Position numbers and translations under genes: made by a program. This document shows, piece after piece, positions 58,511 to 64,000 of a stretch of 64,000 nucleotides of DNA. Source of the DNA: Apostichopus japonicus (Eukaryota > Echinodermata > Holothuroidea > Aspidochirotida > Stichopodidae); the NCBI RefSeq assembly GCF_037975245.1, contig NC_092570.1, forward strand, positions 19,665,418-19,729,417, read 5' to 3'. A model generated the notes under the pieces. The model saw only the letters and a program-made list of their open reading frames with translations, had not been told where the DNA came from and did no database searches. How positions within the stretch are numbered: the first letter of the stretch is position 1; every line of letters begins with the position of its first letter.

Positions 58511-61500
58511 GTTGGTCCTATTCTGTAATGATTGTTGTAGCAACTGTGAGGAAAAAATGCAGACCACATCTGTGTAGTATTCTGAAACTTGTTGATTTTG
58601 GGAAGGAGGGGGGGGGGGGGGTTGAGGTGGAGGGGGAAAGTGATATGAGATTCAAGTATGAATAAACCTTTCAGCAATTAGAAACCAATGAAGATTCTTA
58701 GGCATTTGGGTGATGTGGTCATACCCTTTAGCACTTGTAATCAGGTGGCTGCTGTTTTTTTTGGTATGCGCTGGAGACGACCGATGAGTGATTGTGGCAC
58801 AGACTGCAAAGACAAATTAAAGTAATCTAATCGGGAAGTTACAAGTTATTGACAGACACAAATAGGTTTTGGAGAGCAGAATATCTCAATTAGCATCAAA
58901 TCCCACTAATATAACTTGCAAATATGTTATGGGCATTTATAAAAATTTACAGGTGATTAATTTATTTTATATCAGTTGAAATTAAAATCACTTAATGTGG
59001 TTCCCAAAGTATGATTTTGAAATTTCCAAACTAATATTAAGTAAACAAATTTGTTAATCAAAATTTTCTATCAATGTTATTCCTATTGGCTGGGTTAAAA
59101 GATAAAGACTTAATTTCTCTGTGAATGTCATTTAATAAACCAGAATTCATTTCGTTCTCATAAAGAGAAAAATATCATCAGTTTGAATTGATGATACATA
59201 CTAATTTCAATTGATGATATCACTAATTGAAATTGATTTCAACTGTGAATAAAAGGGAACAAAATAATGATGAAATTGTAAAAAAACACATTTTTAAAGA
59301 CAATATACAGAAATTGTTTGACAGAAATGATAGTGATTTTAGCAGTGATCTTCTAAATATAGCCCATGCGGTGCTGTGTTAATGTATTTATCAAACCCTG
59401 CATGGCCGCACTAAAATAATATCTTCAATTGAAGCTAACATGCTAACACAATAAAACAATAAAGAATAAAACAATAAAGATAAAATATAATGATATGGAG
59501 AAAACAAAGGAACACTTTAAGAGTTAGAAAAGGTGATTGATTACTCATCAGTGCTCGCTTTAGGAAATCACATTCAATAAGACAATAATAATTATATGTT
59601 TATTTATAGAAAGGTTGTTAGCTAAATATAATGATCACAAAAGCTTAGCTCATAATCTAATTGTTCAGCAAGTATACTCCTATAATTACTTATGAAAGTG
59701 GAAATGTGTAAAATGTTAGGTAGCCTGACATTTCGATCCTAGCAGGATCTTCTCCAACTGAATCTAATACAAGCTAAGAGGCACAGACAGACAGACGGAC
59801 ATTAAAATTGGACAAATGAGCAATGAATAGAGCCAAAATATAACAACAAAGAAGAGTGTAAGATGAAAGGGAAAAGAGATAAGAGGATTAAGGGCTGTAG
59901 GGATTGAAACATCATGCCCTCTATCAAACTTTCACATACTTTTACATGTTTGTTACCTACACACAGGCGTTTTGCATTAGATAAGCAGTTTGACAAACAG
60001 AATTTTCCCCTCTTTTTAAAAGTGAAAAGTTGCTGTTCAACACAATTTTCTGCTGATCTTAGAGTAACATTCTTTATGTTATTCTCAGGAGTTAATCACA
60101 TTATTAAAGGTATTTTCTATATTAGATATGTGTTTTTTTTTCCCCATTGAGATTTGCCAAGTTTTATGTTTTATTCTAAACTGTGTGATATGCAATGTAA
60201 TGTTAAGAGGGTCTGGAAGTTTATACAGGAAAGCCTGTAGGCCAGTTTAATGTTCCTTAGGTGAGAAATCAGACATTCTGTTGGTAAACCACATATATGT
60301 GACATCATCGAAATGTTTGGACTTGGTCTAGAAGAGAGTCATTGTGTCAACTATGTCCTTCCCTTTTTCAGAGTAAATCTGATTGCGACCTTTGCCCAAC
60401 CCAGTACTCGGATTAAACATCATTGCACGAGCTCTGCTTAATTACACAAGAAATTATCTGATTTGGATTGCAAAAGATAACTGGTAGCAGATAAAATGAG
60501 TTCTCTGGTTGATGAACAGACTGACCCTAAGCTACTGTTTCCTACACTATTAATTGCAATGACTTCCAAAAAAAAACACCCTTTTGTCTCTCAATTTACT
60601 TAATAATTTATCAACGGTAACTCTTCGTACTTAACCTTTAAACAGTTTATCTTGTGCATACAACTAAGTTGTGTTCAATACACTTACCTGGTATTGGGGA
60701 GTTAGATCGAAACAATGATTGGGATGGAAATATTAAAATAATAGCAATACGATGCCCATAAACTGAAGTGGATCACTTAATTGATGCTCTTGAAATGGTA
60801 TCATATTTTTAAGAGCTAAAATTAGGTAATAGTTTTACAACTACTGGGAGATAAGAAGGTTCCATACAAATAAATTGGTATAATTACATGGTACGTAGAT
60901 GCTCATATAAGTGTGTGTATGTCTGATGTCAAGCATCAGGAGGGGTGCAATGTGAATCATTTTTGCACACTGAATAACAGATATTAATTAAAAGACAAAA
61001 GATTATCCCAAAAATGAGTAAAATTTAAAGAAATCTAAGAAAAAATAAAGGAAATAAGTATTTTCATTAATAAAGCTGCAGTGTTTAAGTGACACAACTG
61101 AAGTGTACAATCATTTCCAAATAAGATAAAAACCTTTCTTAATCACCTTGAAATATTTAGTTATGTGTGGAAATAATACAACTGTTAAATATGAAAACTA
61201 TTGCAGATGTTATAATTTGTAACTCTGGGGAAGACTATAATACCACCTTAAAGGCATTAAAGACTCGCCCCAAACCGCCCGTGGCCATCTGAAAAGTTAA
61301 CTTTCTGTTGCTTGCAAGTGACGTTTTGTTTGTGTTGCTACAAAATGCAGACAGTAATGAAACATGATACCTTGTTATCTTTAGCTGGACCTGAGATGTC
61401 CATCGCTGTATCGTTTTTACACTGTGCTGTGGGTATTGACCGCAGCTGTATGTACTGACTGTACACTAGTGTCTAATTACTGATGGTAGCAAGCTGTGTA

Positions 61501-64000
61501 TGTATTTTCTGGGATCGATGGTGGTGTCTAACACTTCTGTTACACCTCGTTCAAAACTAGGTCAGATTACCGGCGTTAGAAGTTTCTTTTTGCGCGACTC
61601 TTCCCACCCTTTAAGGAATAGAAATAAAGATGGTTGTTCAGTCAGCTCTATCTGTAGTCGTCTTCAATGTCAGACTGTACAGCAATTTAAAGTCAGTTAT
61701 TAACAATTTGGGAAAAATAAGGATTAAAAATTGATTGTACCAAACTGGGTGGGTAAATTACATTCATTTGTTATCATATTAAATTATTTTGTAAAGCTGA
61801 AGAAACTTGAACTTCATTTTTCATCTTGTTCTTTTCCAGCAAAAAGAAGCAAAAGTTTTCACCTCTGGACTACCATGGTCTTTTCAATTTTCTGTCCCTG
61901 CGCTTCCTCAACGATATTTTCTACCACGACAAGGCTAATCTGGACCCAGAAGATCTCTTCCCCCACTCCCAGTGGGATACGTCATACTATAACGGTTTAC
62001 GGTATGCCCTCTATTCTGGATCTTCATGTGGCTGCTGGTTTTGACAGTCTTTTGTCTTATTTTCATGAATATGTAGCTCTTTGTATAGGCCACCATGTTT
62101 CATGAGAAATAGTCAGTTTGTTTTTCCCCGCGAGATCACATTAAGTAGATTTTATGACGTATGAAATATGCTTAAACGAAAGTTACAATACCCATATAGC
62201 TTAGGGGGCATGTAGCTCACCACTGCTCTCGCGGTCTAATGTTAACCATAGCCGAAAGTACCAACTAGCCTCATGTGGGATGGAGACAGGATCTTTCCAT
62301 TCACTGTCCTAATTTTGAACGGAGCATAACCCAATCGATCACAAATTTGTTGTTCTCTGCAGGTTTGAGTCCATGTGGCAAGAGGAAGTTGATAAGAAAG
62401 GCATTGAGAAAGCATCTCTGGGGAAGATATGTCTGAAATTTGTACGGACTCGACTAGTGTTCATGTTCACTGGATTGTTTATGGTTACGATGTCTCTGCT
62501 CTTTGTCACGGTAAACTTGTTTTCTGTTCGCTGTTTCACATTATTAGTTTTGCATGTGTTTACTTTGAAAATTCTTTTCGTTTTCGAACAGTGAGAGACG
62601 ATCGTAACTCTGGTATCATGTCAATATAATTAGCTCTGATGAGAGAAGTTAATCAGACTGAGTTTAATGAAGTGCTATTAGTGGAAACATTTGAAAGAAT
62701 TAAGGTTTGAATCATATCTATGATTGCATGGGTGGGGGGGGGGGTGTTGGTCACCTATTTGCCACCGTAAATTCCTTTCCCAAAGGAAGATTAACATAAG
62801 ATTGAGCTTTCTATTAGTGCAAGGCTTGCGGAGTATGTGTAATACCAGCTGCTTATCACCAAATAAGGAGGATCCTGGTAAAATTAGACAAACTTAAGCG
62901 AGTCTTCAAATTTGAACCTAACGAATAATAATAGACGTAAATTCATTACCAATGTTGGGGTTGCATCATCGATTCCTTCTTCCCTTCCCCAATGGACCCC
63001 AATGTTGTTTGACACCCTTATTGTTCAAAATAGTGAAATAAAATATAAAATAACTGTGATGAAATTCATGCAAATAAAAGCTTCAATTCAGATCTTCATC
63101 ATCATATTGCCACAATTTCTCAGCTAGTAGCTTTAACAGTTGGCCATAGTCTATCAAAATAAGTTCTGTCATTCTTTTTTCTCTCACTTGTAGGCTTACC
63201 TCACCCAGAAGATCCTGGTCTACATTGATGACGGTGAACGTGATGATGTGTACGGAATTGGACTTGCCCTGTCCATTCTAGCCATGAACCTCTTCCGGGT
63301 TTCCAACGGTCTCATGTTCTTCATCACCTCTTGTCGGACGGCTACGAGGCTCAGAGTAGGGGTCCTCTCCATCATCTTCCAGAAGGTCGCCCGCCTCAGG
63401 AGTCTCAAGGATAAATCCGTCGGTGAGGTAGGTTGATTCTTCCATGAATGCAGATACATTTTTTCCCCCTCTTTTATAGGAAGTTTGTAAACGGTGATGA
63501 GAAATTTTGCTGTTCTGGTAAATACTGCAAATATTTATTACTCTCATATCAACCCTGGTATTTTTGTTTTTGACAATTTAGTGCAAGACGATGTTTTAGC
63601 AATTAAGTGTCATCGTGGCTTTAAAGATACTAGACAAAGGAAGTATAGATAGTACTTGATGCAGAGTGGTGTGACCCGACAGAGGGAAGGAGAAGTGAAG
63701 GGGTGGGGAGTGGGAAGTGGAAGCTTTATCTTATGAGGTAAGCTCTTAGATGGACACAGTTCATTCTTTACATCATCCATTTGAAGTGGTGGGTGGGGGG
63801 GTGGTGGGGGGCATTAACCACTCATGGATAAATATGCTTTATTCTTCTCCACCATGGTCTGACATCTTGGCTCCTGTAAACTACAAAAAAACTTTGCAGG
63901 ATTAAGAGCTACATGCCATTAGGATTGAAATAAAATTCTAGAAGAAAACTTTGGCAGTTAAAGTTGATCGTCTCGATTTTCTAGGTGGTCAACATCTGTG
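58175..64000 (+). CDS. ABCC5-like: ABCC (MRP5/ABCC5-like) ABC transporter, N-terminal part, runs off the window
   Basis: Subfamily C ABC exporters pump organic anions, conjugates or cyclic nucleotides out of cells. Coding exons seen: 58251-58510, 61840-62001, 62363-62510, 63194-63427 and 63985-64000, with matching phases (2,2,0,0). Start is ATG at 58251 in a strong GCCACCATG context. Residues 1-86 are a soluble, Asn/Lys-rich leader ending ALKTLLPYRSHP, like the LKTLIP segment of MRP5. Then FSPLDYHGLFNFLSLRFLNDIF matches the DDAGLFSFMTVSWL-type entry to the first transmembrane domain. A hydrophobic segment LVFMFTGLFMVTMSLLFV is TM1. RTATRLRVGVLSIIFQKVARLRSLKDKSVGE, then VVNIC, is the hallmark loop of ABCC membrane domains. 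There is no TMD0, as in short MRPs (ABCC4/5/11/12). The nucleotide-binding domains lie beyond 64000. Confidence 0.88.
58511..61249. other. First ABCC coding intron, left part; no other gene seen
   Basis: A G12 run at 58609 and short palindromes of ATTGATGATA/TATCATCAATT type near 59185-59225; otherwise plain AT-rich intron. Confidence 0.6.
61250..61430 (+). repeat. Dispersed repeat copy B, in the first ABCC intron
   Basis: Begins TTAAAGGCATTAAAGACTCG, continues through CATCTGAAAAGTTAACTTTC to GCTGGACCTGAGATG, then diverges from copy A. It lies 400 bp before the ABCC exon at 61840. Confidence 0.85.
63194..63427 (+). CDS. ABCC5-like: ABCC-like exon with TM2 and the R-x-R-x-G/LKDKSVGE loop
   Basis: A 78-codon exon in phase 0 at both ends. 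It starts AYLTQKILVYID, crosses the membrane at GIGLALSILAMNLF, and ends in the intracellular coupling region TRLRVGVLSIIFQK...LKDKSVGE. The equivalent in MRP5 is VRLRGAILTMAFKK...IKEKSLGE. Confidence 0.9.

Overview
The window is eukaryotic and almost certainly comes from an invertebrate animal. It is AT-rich, its coding DNA is split into short exons (34-260 nt) with GT-AG introns of 0.3-4 kb, and it is full of minisatellites, homopolymer G/C runs and small DNA transposons. The gene content and repeat style suit a marine deuterostome such as an echinoderm. That placement is an inference and cannot be proven from sequence alone.

Three protein genes can be assembled exon by exon with consistent splice phases. 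(1) Minus strand, 13998 to about 4215: a MIS12 kinetochore-complex homologue of 8 exons, about 230 aa, with a probable non-coding first exon ending near 15134. (2) Minus strand, 25777 to 17602: a complete peptidase family S28 serine carboxypeptidase of the PRSS16/thymus-specific serine protease type, 10 coding exons and 493 aa, with signal peptide and Ser/Asp/His triad all visible. (3) Plus strand, 58175 to beyond the window end: the first five coding-bearing exons of an ABCC-type (MRP5/ABCC5-like) ABC transporter, covering the cytosolic N-terminus and the first membrane helices. The genes act in unrelated processes (chromosome segregation, secretory or lysosomal proteolysis, export of organic anions and nucleotides). 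Nothing suggests joint function.

The rest is repeat-rich non-coding DNA. 1-2700 holds degenerate palindromic GGTAA/TTACC decamer arrays and a ~143-bp tandem repeat. MIS12 introns contain two elements of the same design: long inverted arms enclosing a tandem array (7138-8235 and about 8932-10802). An S28 intron holds a 66-bp minisatellite of about 15 copies (20760-21740). 28197-29524 is a transposon inside a transposon. 29809-30001 is a retroposed U2-snRNA-like sequence flanked by a perfect 15-bp duplication. 37495-37795 is a tRNA-headed SINE. 44463-44745, 45134-45780 and 47735-50407 (with 48603-49631 nested inside) are further terminal-inverted-repeat elements with target-site duplications.

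The most unusual signal is a conserved ~100-bp block containing a GCGCCA...TGGCGC hairpin. It recurs at least five times, just inside one end of transposons that have different terminal repeats and different target-duplication lengths (8 versus 5 bp). No CRISPR array, rRNA gene, prokaryotic operon or virus was found. Large stretches (31-36 kb, 41-44 kb, 50-58 kb) contain nothing recognisable beyond simple repeats.
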